Numbered from the stretch's first letter, positions 1 through 5,020 are shown. The stretch is DNA of 5,827 bases from Geodermatophilaceae bacterium (GCA_013813215.1 JACCSC010000196.1:1-5827); one strand, 5' to 3'. The notes: a model not told the origin generated them from the letters alone. Numbers and translations: made by a program.

Positions 1-704
1 CTGACCGTGTCGCCGCCCCTCGCCTGGGAGCGGATCTCGTCGGAGTCCGGTCCGGTCTGCAGCGGCGGCGCGGAGCCGCCCGCGGCCGACGCGGAGGCGA
101 GCAGTTCCTCGGCGGCGGTGAACCCGCCGGCGGTGGATGGTTCGGTCGCGTCCGGTACGGCGACCACAGCGATCAGGGGTCGTGGATCGCTGGCCAGCTC
201 GACGGCGGTCAGGGCCAATCGGGTGGGAACCCGGCGCCCGTTGCGCAGCAGCCCTGCGGACAGCGATTGCTCCTCGCCCTGGCGCAGGACCATCGACAGC
301 CGGATCCGGAAGCTGCTGCGGTCCGCGACGTCGAGGAAGACCGCGAACGGCTTGCCGGACACGTAGTCCGCGCTCACGCCGAGCAGATCGTTGGCGCGGC
401 AGTTGCTCCGGCGTACCCGCCCGTCGCGATCCAGCAGGAGCACCGCGAACGGCAGATCGCGGAAGACCGCCCGCATCAAGTGGCGCTCCCGGTCCACCGA
501 GGTCTGTCGGGCCGCCAACCCCGCGGCCCGGCTGGTCAGCCCGTCGTGCAGCCCGCGCAACTGATCGGCCGCGGCCTCCAGGGCCTGCACCACCGCACCC
601 GGATCGCCATGGCCGGCCGCGGGCGCGTCGCGGAACTCCAGCAGGCGGGAGTAGATCGAGCCCAGCTCGCGGTCGAAGTCCGCGGTCGCCTCGGCAGTCG
701 CCAT
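1..704 (-). CDS. PAS-domain sensory protein (3' end beyond the left edge)
   Basis: An uninterrupted frame reads leftward from an ATG at 704-702 for 234 codons and leaves the window. The start is supported by an AGGAAGAGG-like ribosome site a few bases upstream (minus strand of 709-717). Residues about 35-80 look helical and may form a linker or coiled coil. Residues about 78-187 read as a PAS fold, with FRDLPFAVLLLDRDGRVRRSN, then NDLLGVSADYVSGKPF, and the closing strands LIAVVAVPD near 177-185. Residues 188-234 are an Ala/Ser/Gly-rich linker. No membrane segment or signal peptide is visible, so the protein is probably cytoplasmic. PAS proteins sense ligands or redox state and usually pass the signal to an attached output domain; here that domain would lie beyond the edge. 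A kinase or a SpoIIE-type phosphatase would fit, but nothing in the window shows which. The gene is divergent from a GAF-ANTAR gene, which suggests shared signalling. I am confident of the PAS call and unsure of the output. Confidence 0.85.
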   Translation of the reverse strand, partial: MATAEATADFDRELGSIYSRLLEFRDAPAAGHGDPGAVVQALEAAADQLRGLHDGLTSRAAGLAARQTSVDRERHLMRAVFRDLPFAVLLLDRDGRVRRSNCRANDLLGVSADYVSGKPFAVFLDVADRSSFRIRLSMVLRQGEEQSLSAGLLRNGRRVPTRLALTAVELASDPRPLIAVVAVPDATEPSTAGGFTAAEELLASASAAGGSAPPLQTGPDSDEIRSQARGGDTV

Positions 705-727
705 TGCACCTCTTCCTGCCTGCTGCC

Positions 728-760
728 CGGTTGTTGACGGGTTATTGACGGGTTGTTGAC
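728..760. repeat. Three tandem 11-bp repeats, consensus GGGTTRTTGAC
   Basis: Three consecutive units occupy 728-738, 739-749 and 750-760. They differ only at the first base (C in unit 1) and at one internal position (A in unit 2). The period is close to one helical turn, so all copies face the same side of the DNA. They lie 24 bases or more upstream of the PAS gene start and within the promoter region of the GAF-ANTAR gene. They could be a regulator-binding array or stacked -35 boxes. The repeat is directly visible; its function is inference. Confidence 0.8.
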
Positions 761-784
761 ATCGCCGCCGGGCCAACCTAACCC
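756..784 (+). promoter_or_regulatory. Candidate housekeeping-type promoter for the GAF-ANTAR gene
   Basis: A perfect TTGACA at 756-761 is followed, after a 17-base spacer, by TAACCC at 779-784. The -10 box matches the consensus only in its first three positions (TAA). Transcription would start near 790, about 35-60 bases before the possible start codons at 824 and 848. The -35 box overlaps the last of the three 11-bp repeats, so anything binding the repeats could affect this promoter. Confidence 0.45.
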
Positions 785-800
785 CTGGTCCACGCTGGCG

Positions 801-824
801 CCGGACGACGTGGTCGTCGACCGG
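801..824 (+). promoter_or_regulatory. Inverted repeat over the GAF-ANTAR start region
   Basis: CCGG at 801-804 can pair with CCGG at 821-824, and ACGAC at 805-809 with GTCGT at 813-817. This leaves a GTG loop and a three-base bulge (818-820). As RNA, the hairpin would reach the first base of the GTG at 824 and might limit its use, or favour the ATG at 848. As DNA it could be an operator. Such structures also arise by chance in GC-rich sequence. Confidence 0.3.
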
Positions 825-1573
825 TGGCGGCCCGATACCGTGGGTTGATGCTCCCGGTAGACGCTTTCGACGTCTCGCCGGAAGCGGTGACCCGCGACTT
901 GATCGAGCGGGTCGCCGGTCGTCTCCCCGGATGTTGCGGCGCGACCAGCGAGACATGGCACCGGGGCCGGCTCTCCGGGCGGGTCAGCTCGCATCCCGAT
1001 CTGGCCGAGTTGATGGCCGTGGAGCCGTCGCTGCCGGACACGCCCATGCGGGCGGCGGCGCGAACCCTGCGTGCGGTCCGCCTCGACGACACCCTCACCG
1101 ACATGCACTGGCGGCCGTTCTCGGCCCGGGCCCTGGACCTCGGTGTGCGCAGCCTGGTCTGCGTGGCGCAGGCAGTGGGCGACGAGCGGGCGATGAGCTG
1201 CACCCTGTACTCCCTGCGGCCCGGCGGTCTGCCCGACCACGCGGCGAGTCACGCCGCGGACCTGCTCGTGGAGTGGACCACCGCGCTGGCCCAGGCCAGT
1301 GCCTTCGCCGACGTCCAGGCCGAGGCCCGGCAGCTGAGCGAGGCCATCGCCGCCCGCGAACTCGTCGAACAGGCCAAGGGCATGCTCATGCACGCGCTCG
1401 GTTGCGACGCCGACTCGGCGTACCGCGAACTGGCCGCCGCCGCCGAACGCGGTCAGCTGAAGCTCACCGACGTGGCGCGACGGATGGTGGAGCACCGCTC
1501 GGCGCCGCCAGGTCAGGACAGTCGCCTGCGGACCCTGCGTGGCGCGCGGATCCCCAACCAGAACACCGGCTGA
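824..1573 (+). CDS. GAF-ANTAR transcription antitermination regulator
   Basis: This 249-aa protein ends in a clear ANTAR domain (about residues 169-224), with the signature RELVEQAKGMLM followed by AYRELAAAAERGQLKLTDVARRMVEH split over two helices. ANTAR domains bind paired hexaloop RNA hairpins and prevent early termination of target transcripts. Residues about 25-165 read as a divergent GAF-type sensor, with the family-like stretch DTLTDMHWRPFSARALDLGVRS at 89-110. No membrane segment is seen, so it should act in the cytoplasm. The start is uncertain. GTG at 824 has no good ribosome site and lies beside a hairpin; ATG at 848 (residue 9) is a good alternative with only a weak GTGGG upstream. 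The gene is divergent from the PAS gene and convergent with the ChaB gene, with a 10-base gap. The family call is firm; the ligand and RNA targets are unknown. Confidence 0.93.
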   Translation: MAARYRGLMLPVDAFDVSPEAVTRDLIERVAGRLPGCCGATSETWHRGRLSGRVSSHPDLAELMAVEPSLPDTPMRAAARTLRAVRLDDTLTDMHWRPFSARALDLGVRSLVCVAQAVGDERAMSCTLYSLRPGGLPDHAASHAADLLVEWTTALAQASAFADVQAEARQLSEAIAARELVEQAKGMLMHALGCDADSAYRELAAAAERGQLKLTDVARRMVEHRSAPPGQDSRLRTLRGARIPNQNTG

Positions 1574-1583
1574 GCCGCGGTCC

Positions 1584-1991
1584 TCAGCTGCGGGCCCTGG
1601 CGGTGGCCCGCTCGTCGCCTTGTGCAGCGCCTCGACCAGTTCGGCCTTGGTCATCCGGCTGCGCCCGCGGACGTCGAGCCGTTTGGCCTGGGCCAGCAGG
1701 TGCTCCTTGGTCGCGTTGGCGTCCACCCCGCCGGCGGTCTGGCGCGGCCGGTTGCGCGCCGCCTTGCCCTTCTGCTCGGCCTGCGCGTCCGACGGCCCGG
1801 GGTGGTCCTTGGGCTCCCAATGGCCGCCCACCTTCCTCGTGCGTGTGCTTGAGCGAGGAGAACGCCGTTCGGTGCGCCCGCTCGCCGTCGCCGTACTGCT
1901 CGACAGCGGCATCGTGGGTCTTGCCCCAGGTCTCCCTGGCCTTCTTGCCCGACCTGGCCACGGTGGAGGGCAGGTCCCTCTTCGCTGGCAT
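1584..1991 (-). CDS. ChaB-family protein with Rho-N-like tail, carrying two compensating frameshifts
   Basis: The open frame has 135 codons. Its ATG is preceded by a strong GGAGG ribosome site (minus strand) with five bases of spacing. Residues 1-52 are a typical ChaB domain start: MPAKRDLPSTVARSGKKA, then YGDGERAHRTAFSSLKH. From codon 53 the frame turns into Gly/Ala/Arg/Pro-rich sequence with no family likeness. The conserved continuation lies in another frame: KVGGHWEPK, GGVDANATKEHLL, AKRLDVRGRSRMTKAELVEALHK. The original frame resumes as DERATARARS and stops. Ignoring one extra base at 1835/1836 and restoring one missing base between 1616 and 1617 gives a continuous 135-aa family protein. 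E. coli ChaB is named a cation transport regulator, but the role of actinobacterial ChaB/Rho-N proteins is unsettled. The gene lies 29 bases downstream of the acidic-protein gene, probably in one operon. As written, the product would have a ruined middle; sequence error or pseudogenisation are the main explanations. Confidence 0.88.
   Translation of the reverse strand: MPAKRDLPSTVARSGKKARETWGKTHDAAVEQYGDGERAHRTAFSSLKHTHEEGGRPLGAQGPPRAVGRAGRAEGQGGAQPAAPDRRRGGRQRDQGAPAGPGQTARRPRAQPDDQGRTGRGAAQGDERATARARS
1590..1611. terminator. GC-only hairpin between the convergent GAF-ANTAR and ChaB genes
   Basis: GCGGGCC at 1590-1596 pairs perfectly with GGCCCGC at 1605-1611 around an eight-base loop. It begins 17 bases after the GAF-ANTAR stop codon and lies inside the last codons of the ChaB gene. 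There is no T-run on either strand, so it is not a standard intrinsic terminator. It could be a tail-less terminator of the kind proposed for actinobacteria, or simply a GC-rich coincidence. Confidence 0.25.
1616..1617 (-). other. Frameshift site 2 in the ChaB gene (one missing base)
   Basis: On the minus strand the conserved frame reads GTC GAG GCG CTG CAC AAG and then GC. Adding any one base there gives an alanine codon followed by DERATARARS and the stop at 1586-1584, a plausible family end. Without it the conserved frame runs on through proline-rich nonsense and the length of the overlapping GAF-ANTAR gene. A seven-base-pair all-GC inverted repeat lies within a few bases, at 1590-1611. 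Confidence 0.7.
1835..1836 (-). other. Frameshift site 1 in the ChaB gene (one extra base)
   Basis: On the minus strand the reading CAC GAG GAA GGT gives HEEG. Skipping one G of the GG pair gives CAC GAG AAG GTG, or HEKV, which leads directly into the family motif GGHWEPK. A two-base deletion could restore the frame too, but one extra base is the simplest explanation. An inverted repeat TTGGG-CT-CCCAA lies close by at 1809-1820. Confidence 0.8.
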
Positions 1992-2020
1992 GGCTACCTC
2001 CGCTGGCTGCGTCGTACAGG

Positions 2021-2191
2021 TCAGCTCGCGTCCGGGTCGGGCGGCGCGCTCTGTCCGTTCCAGTCCTTGCCGGCATCGTGCGCGCGGGGGGACGCGCTGT
2101 CGGTCTGCTCGGCCACCGTGTCGACCATCTCCTCGTCACTCAACTCGGCTCCGGCCTGTTGTGTGCTGTCCGGCTCCTGTGGACTGGTCAT
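2021..2191 (-). CDS. Small acidic hypothetical protein (56 aa)
   Basis: I chose the ATG at 2191-2189 because a GGGAG ribosome site sits six bases upstream. A longer in-frame start at 2311 would add a basic, low-complexity stretch overlapping the topoisomerase start, so I rejected it. The product begins MTSPQEPDSTQQAG and has a possible short helix LSDEEMVDTVAEQTDS in the middle. It has 13 Asp/Glu against two Lys/Arg and no cysteine, signal peptide or membrane segment. The acidic composition and lack of a hydrophobic core suggest a mostly disordered cytoplasmic protein. It precedes the ChaB gene by 29 bases on the same strand and is probably co-transcribed with it. I do not recognise a named family. 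Coding is supported by the ribosome site, position and composition, but a 56-codon frame in GC-rich DNA is not conclusive. Confidence 0.6.
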   Translation of the reverse strand: MTSPQEPDSTQQAGAELSDEEMVDTVAEQTDSASPRAHDAGKDWNGQSAPPDPDAS

Positions 2192-2263
2192 CGCTGGCTC
2201 CCGTCGTCGGCGCGTTGTTCTTTCAGGGTGCCCGTTCGGTGTCGCTTTCATGCCTGCTACTGC

Positions 2264-2275
2264 GCGGCATGCCGC
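2264..2275. promoter_or_regulatory. 12-bp perfect palindrome between divergent genes
   Basis: GCGGCATGCCGC is perfectly symmetrical. Flanking ACT (2259-2261) and AGT (2276-2278) extend the symmetry if two bases on the left (2262-2263) are looped out. It lies in the 112-bp gap between the acidic-protein start (minus strand) and the topoisomerase start (plus strand), where an operator serving both genes could sit. I found no convincing -35/-10 pair on either strand here. Confidence 0.3.
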
Positions 2276-2303
2276 AGTCATCGGAGGTGGGTACGGTGCC
2301 GCC

Positions 2304-3320
2304 GTGCCCAAGCTTCGTCGCAGCGATCTGAGCGCCGCCGGCCTGAGTCGCCGTCGACGCGGGGCCGGCTTCAGCTATGCCGACGCCGACGGCACGCCGA
2401 TCCGCGATCCCGAGATCCTGCAGCGGATCCGCGAGCTGGTCGTCCCGCCGGCCTGGCGGGACGTGTGGATCAGCCCCTGGCCGAACGGTCACATCCAGGC
2501 GGTCGGGACCGACGACGCCGGGCGACGGCAGTACCGCTACCACGACGCGGGGCGGATCCGCCGGGACCGGGAGAAGCACGACCGGGTCCTGGAGATGGCG
2601 CATCGGCTGCCCGCCGTGCGGGAGACGGTCACCGATCACCTCGGGGGTCGTGGGCTCACCCGCGAGCGCGTGCTGGCGTGCGCCGTACGGATGCTGGACC
2701 TCGGCTTCTTCCGGGTCGGCGGCGAGGAGTAAGCCGAGGAGAACGGCACCTACGGGTTGGCCACGCTGCGCCGCGAACACGTCCGGCTGACCCGAGCCGG
2801 CCTCAGCTTCACCTACCTGGCCAAGGGCAGCCAGGAACGCATCCAGGCCGTGGCCGACAGCGACGTCGAGGCGGTGATCGGCTCGCTGTTGCGGCGCAAG
2901 GATCCGGGGGAGGAGCCGCTCGCGTTCTGGGCGAACCGCGCCTGGCACGACGTGCGCAGCGTTGGCATCAACGACTACCTGCACGACGTGGCCGGCGACG
3001 ATGTCAGCGCCAAGGACTTCCGGACCTGGCACGCCACGGTGCTGGCGGTGGTGGCGCTGGCGCGGGAGCGACCAGCCCCCTCGGTCACTGCCCGCAAGCG
3101 CGCGGTGGCGGCGGCCGTGCGGTCGGTGGCCGAGTGCCTGGGCAACACGCCGGCCGTGTGCCGCAAGTCCTATGTCGACCCGCGGGTCCTGGACCGGTAC
3201 GCCGAAGGCGCGCTGTCCTCGCTGCAGCTGGACGTCCCGGCCGACCTCGGCCTGGAGCAGCTCGCCGCGCAACCGGACGTGGAGCGGGCGGTGATCGCGC
3301 TGCTCGACGATCGCTCGTGA
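2304..3320 (+). pseudogene. Bacterial DNA topoisomerase IB, interrupted by an in-frame TAA
   Basis: Reading through one stop gives a 339-codon frame with all the parts of the poxvirus-like type IB topoisomerases, which relax supercoils by a 3'-phosphotyrosyl nick and need no ATP. From the GTG at 2304 the catalytic set is visible: Arg137 (LGFFRVGG), Lys174 (TYLAKGS), Arg240 (FRTWHAT), Asn281 (GNTPAVC) and nucleophile Tyr290 (RKSYVDP). The numbering nearly matches the Deinococcus radiodurans enzyme. Codon 143 is TAA (2730-2732) where relatives read GGEEYAEENG, so a single TAC or TAT to TAA change explains it. The first part (2304-2732) lacks four catalytic residues; the second (about 2757-3320, no good ribosome site) lacks Arg137. 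Neither half should work alone. The start follows a GGAGGTGG ribosome site with a long 13-base spacer; an ATG at 2250 is an unlikely alternative. The gene ends seven bases before a convergent gene. Sequence error is the main alternative to a true pseudogene. Confidence 0.92.
2730..2732 (+). other. Premature TAA at codon 143 of the topoisomerase IB gene
   Basis: The frame is conserved on both sides of the stop: FFRVGGEE before and AEENGTYGLATLRREHV after. There is no frame change and no lost sequence, so this is a single-base nonsense change at a usual tyrosine position. TAA is not a known recoding codon for selenocysteine or pyrrolysine. Confidence 0.92.
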
Positions 3321-3327
3321 GCGCCGT

Positions 3328-4029
3328 TCAGGCGGTCTCGGGGTCCGCGGGCGGCTCGTCATCGCCCCGGCGGCGCAGGAAGCCGACTCCGGGCAGGCCG
3401 GTGACGACACGGTGCAGATCCTGGGTGACCTCGAGCAGCTCGTGCAGGTCCGGTCCGACCTGGTCCAGCCGGGCCAGCAGCGGCAGTAAATCCTCGTCCA
3501 CGTGCGCGATCAGCGTCGGCAACCGGTCGACAAGGCTCACCCCGGCGGTCACCTCCCGCTCGGAGGTGGTGTTGGCCAAGGTGGCCACGACCGGTGCCAG
3601 GGTGCGCAACGGGGCCTCGTAGCTGCTCAGCAGGGGATCGACCCGGTTCACCAGGCCCTGGGCACCGGCCACGGCGTCGTCGGCCCGACGCTGCGTGGAG
3701 GCGAGCTTGCGCAACATCGCGGTCACCTCGACCACCGTCCCCGCTGCCCCGGCCACGGTCTCCCCCGCCGCCTGCGTGGTCTGGGCGGTGGCCTCGACGA
3801 TCTGAGCCGCGGCCGCGGTGGTCGCCTGGGCCGAGGAGATCGTCAGGTGCGCCGCTTCGACGGTCCGCTCGGCCGATTCGACCACGGCCTCGACCCGGGC
3901 CAGGACCACCTCGGCCTGCTCCACGAGCGCAGTGACTCGGGGCAGCAGGTCCAGCGCAGAGGAGACGGCGTCGCGCAGCGATCCGGCGAGCGCCAGCACG
4001 TCTGAGGGCCCGGGCAGCCCGAGCCTCAT
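3328..4029 (-). CDS. Hypothetical Ala/Val-rich helical protein (233 aa)
   Basis: The frame starts at an ATG (4029-4027) with a modest GGGACGAG ribosome site upstream and encodes 233 residues. The N-terminus MRLGLPGPSDVLALAGSLRDA is followed by a long helical region rich in Ala, Val, Thr and Glu (about 35-115), probably a coiled coil. A second helical part contains NRVDPLLSSYEAPLRTLAP (128-146) and LVDRLPTLIAHVDEDLLPLL (166-185). The protein ends in a hinge GLPGVGFLRRR and a disordered acidic tail. No signal peptide, membrane segment, cysteine or catalytic motif is visible. The two-part pattern resembles actinobacterial hypothetical proteins I recall with the same N-terminal start, but I know of no established function. 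A structural, membrane-peripheral or scaffold role would fit the helices; this is inference. It converges on the topoisomerase gene with a seven-base gap. Confidence 0.82.
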   Translation of the reverse strand: MRLGLPGPSDVLALAGSLRDAVSSALDLLPRVTALVEQAEVVLARVEAVVESAERTVEAAHLTISSAQATTAAAAQIVEATAQTTQAAGETVAGAAGTVVEVTAMLRKLASTQRRADDAVAGAQGLVNRVDPLLSSYEAPLRTLAPVVATLANTTSEREVTAGVSLVDRLPTLIAHVDEDLLPLLARLDQVGPDLHELLEVTQDLHRVVTGLPGVGFLRRRGDDEPPADPETA

Positions 4030-4228
4030 CCGCTCGTCCCATGGAACCGCGCGTTCGGCGCACGACGACTGACAGTCGAGACAGACATGCCAGAAACGTT
4101 ACGAACCAAGCGGGTCCGACGGAGTACGTTATGCAGCCACCAGGCCAATATGTGGCGTGGGACACACTGTCGTCGGACCGACTCGAGTGCACGGGAGGGC
4201 CGATGTCAGGCGGGCAGGGAACGGGTCT
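4030..4228. promoter_or_regulatory. Divergent intergenic region with several short palindromes
   Basis: This gap separates the minus-strand helical protein gene from livF. It contains CGACTG-A-CAGTCG (4066-4078), a 9-bp long-range inverted repeat (GGTCCGACG at 4115-4123 with CGTCGGACC at 4171-4179), GTCGG-A-CCGAC (4172-4182) and ACTCGAGT (4181-4188). ACGTTA occurs twice (4098-4103 and 4128-4133). The overlapping symmetries at 4115-4188 could form alternative RNA stems in a livF leader, or be operators. I found no promoter with good -35 and -10 boxes on either strand. Confidence 0.35.
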
Positions 4229-4235
4229 GTGCTGA
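4203..4235 (+). other. 10-codon ORF overlapping the livF start (leader peptide or frameshifted livF N-terminus)
   Basis: An ATG at 4203 has a strong GGGAGG ribosome site (4193-4198) and encodes MSGGQGTGLC, stopping at TGA 4233-4235. It overlaps the livF GTG (4229) by seven bases in another frame. It may be a leader peptide coupling translation to livF. Alternatively, a one-base loss between 4203 and 4229 may have separated the real livF start from the gene. Confidence 0.35.
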
Positions 4236-5020
4236 GCGTGCAGGAACTGTCGGTGCGCTATGGCGCGATCCAGGCGCTGGACCGGGTCAGCCTCGACGTC
4301 CCGGACGGGTCCGTGGCCGCGGTGCTCGGCAGCAACGGGGCCGGCAAGTCCAGCCTGCTGCGCGCCATCTCGGGCACCCACCGACTGCATCGAGGCCGGA
4401 TAGACCACGGGAAGATCACCCACGACGGGCGGCGGTTGGACAACCTGTCCCCGGCCAAGATCGTGGCCGGGGGCGTGGTCCAGGTGCCCGAGGGGCGCCG
4501 GATCTTCGGCCGGCTCACCGTGGACGAGAATCTGCGGGCCGGGGCGATGGGCAAGCGCAGCGGCCCGGTCGCCGAGGGCCGCGACCGGGTCTACACGCTG
4601 TTTCCCCGGCTCCAGGAGCGGCGCGGCCAGCGCGCCGCGCTGCTGTCCGGCGGTGAGCAGCAGATGCTCGCCATCGGCCGCGCGTTGATGGCCCGGCCGA
4701 GCATGCTGCTGCTGGACGAGCCGTCGCTCGGGCTAGCTCCGCAGGTGGTCGAGCAGATCGGCGAGATCATCCTGTCGATCAACCGGCAGGGCACGTCCGT
4801 CCTGCTCGTCGAGCAGAACGCCTCGATGGCCCTGCGGGTGGCCGACATCGCCTTCGTGTTGGACGTCGGTGAAGTGTCGCTGCACGGCACGGCGGAGGAA
4901 CTGGCCGCCACCGACCAGGTGCAGCGGCTCTACCTCGGCCAGCACGCCGAAGGGGCGGAGCGCCCCGGTGCCCAGGCGCCCCGGCGTACGGTCGTCCCCT
5001 TGTCCCGGTGGGCCGGTTGA
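4229..5020 (+). CDS. livF: LivF-type ABC transporter ATP-binding protein (branched-chain amino acid family)
   Basis: This 263-aa cytoplasmic ATPase would power uptake of branched-chain amino acids or related compounds through a HAAT-family importer. From the GTG at 4229 it shows Walker A GSNGAGKSS (34-42), Q-loop Gln85 in VVQVPEGRRIF, signature LSGGEQQMLAIGRAL (139-153) and Walker B MLLLDEP (159-165). The next segment, VLLVEQNAS, has Gln at the usual H-loop position, as in other LivF proteins. VVQVPEGR, the LSGGEQQ form and DEPSLGLAP separate LivF from LivG. An AGGGA ribosome site lies eight bases before the GTG, and homology begins there (VLSVQELSVRYGAI). An in-frame GTG at 4157 is unlikely. 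The C-terminus runs about 25 residues past the usual YLG end, with a basic, proline-containing tail. Its stop overlaps the livG start. The substrate cannot be told from the ATPase. Confidence 0.93.
   Translation: MLSVQELSVRYGAIQALDRVSLDVPDGSVAAVLGSNGAGKSSLLRAISGTHRLHRGRIDHGKITHDGRRLDNLSPAKIVAGGVVQVPEGRRIFGRLTVDENLRAGAMGKRSGPVAEGRDRVYTLFPRLQERRGQRAALLSGGEQQMLAIGRALMARPSMLLLDEPSLGLAPQVVEQIGEIILSINRQGTSVLLVEQNASMALRVADIAFVLDVGEVSLHGTAEELAATDQVQRLYLGQHAEGAERPGAQAPRRTVVPLSRWAG

Noticed and set aside
1567..1577. CGGCT-G-AGCCG across the GAF-ANTAR stop as a terminator
   Set aside because: Five-base arms around a single base cannot form an RNA hairpin without opening most pairs, and no T-run follows.
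1616..1836. Programmed ribosomal frameshifting in the ChaB gene
   Set aside because: Two separate shifts in opposite directions would be needed, and neither site shows a classical slippery heptamer. Error or mutation is simpler.
536..1912. 458-codon minus-strand ORF spanning the ChaB and GAF-ANTAR genes
   Set aside because: Only its first part after about 1834 holds real ChaB/Rho-N sequence. The rest is antisense to the clear GAF-ANTAR gene and has composition typical of GC-rich shadow frames.
1539..2303. Upstream extension of the topoisomerase frame to 1539
   Set aside because: The frame is open only by chance opposite the ChaB and acidic-protein genes. Homology begins at GTG 2304 (PKLRRSDLSAAGLSRRRRG).
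2730..2732. Stop-codon recoding in topoisomerase IB
   Set aside because: TAA is not a known selenocysteine or pyrrolysine codon, and I see no recoding element. A single-base change is simpler.
2757..3320. Second half of topoisomerase IB as an independent gene
   Set aside because: It starts at a TTG inside a conserved motif, has no ribosome site, and lacks the N-terminal domain and catalytic Arg137.
3312..3323. CGCTC-GT-GAGCG at the topoisomerase stop as a terminator
   Set aside because: The two-base loop is too tight for a stable hairpin and no T-run follows. Chance symmetry is likely.
2078..3622. 514-codon plus-strand ORF and the 395-codon minus-strand ORF at 2223-3410
   Set aside because: Both overlap the topoisomerase IB gene in other frames, are Arg/Pro/Gly/Ala-rich and show no domain.
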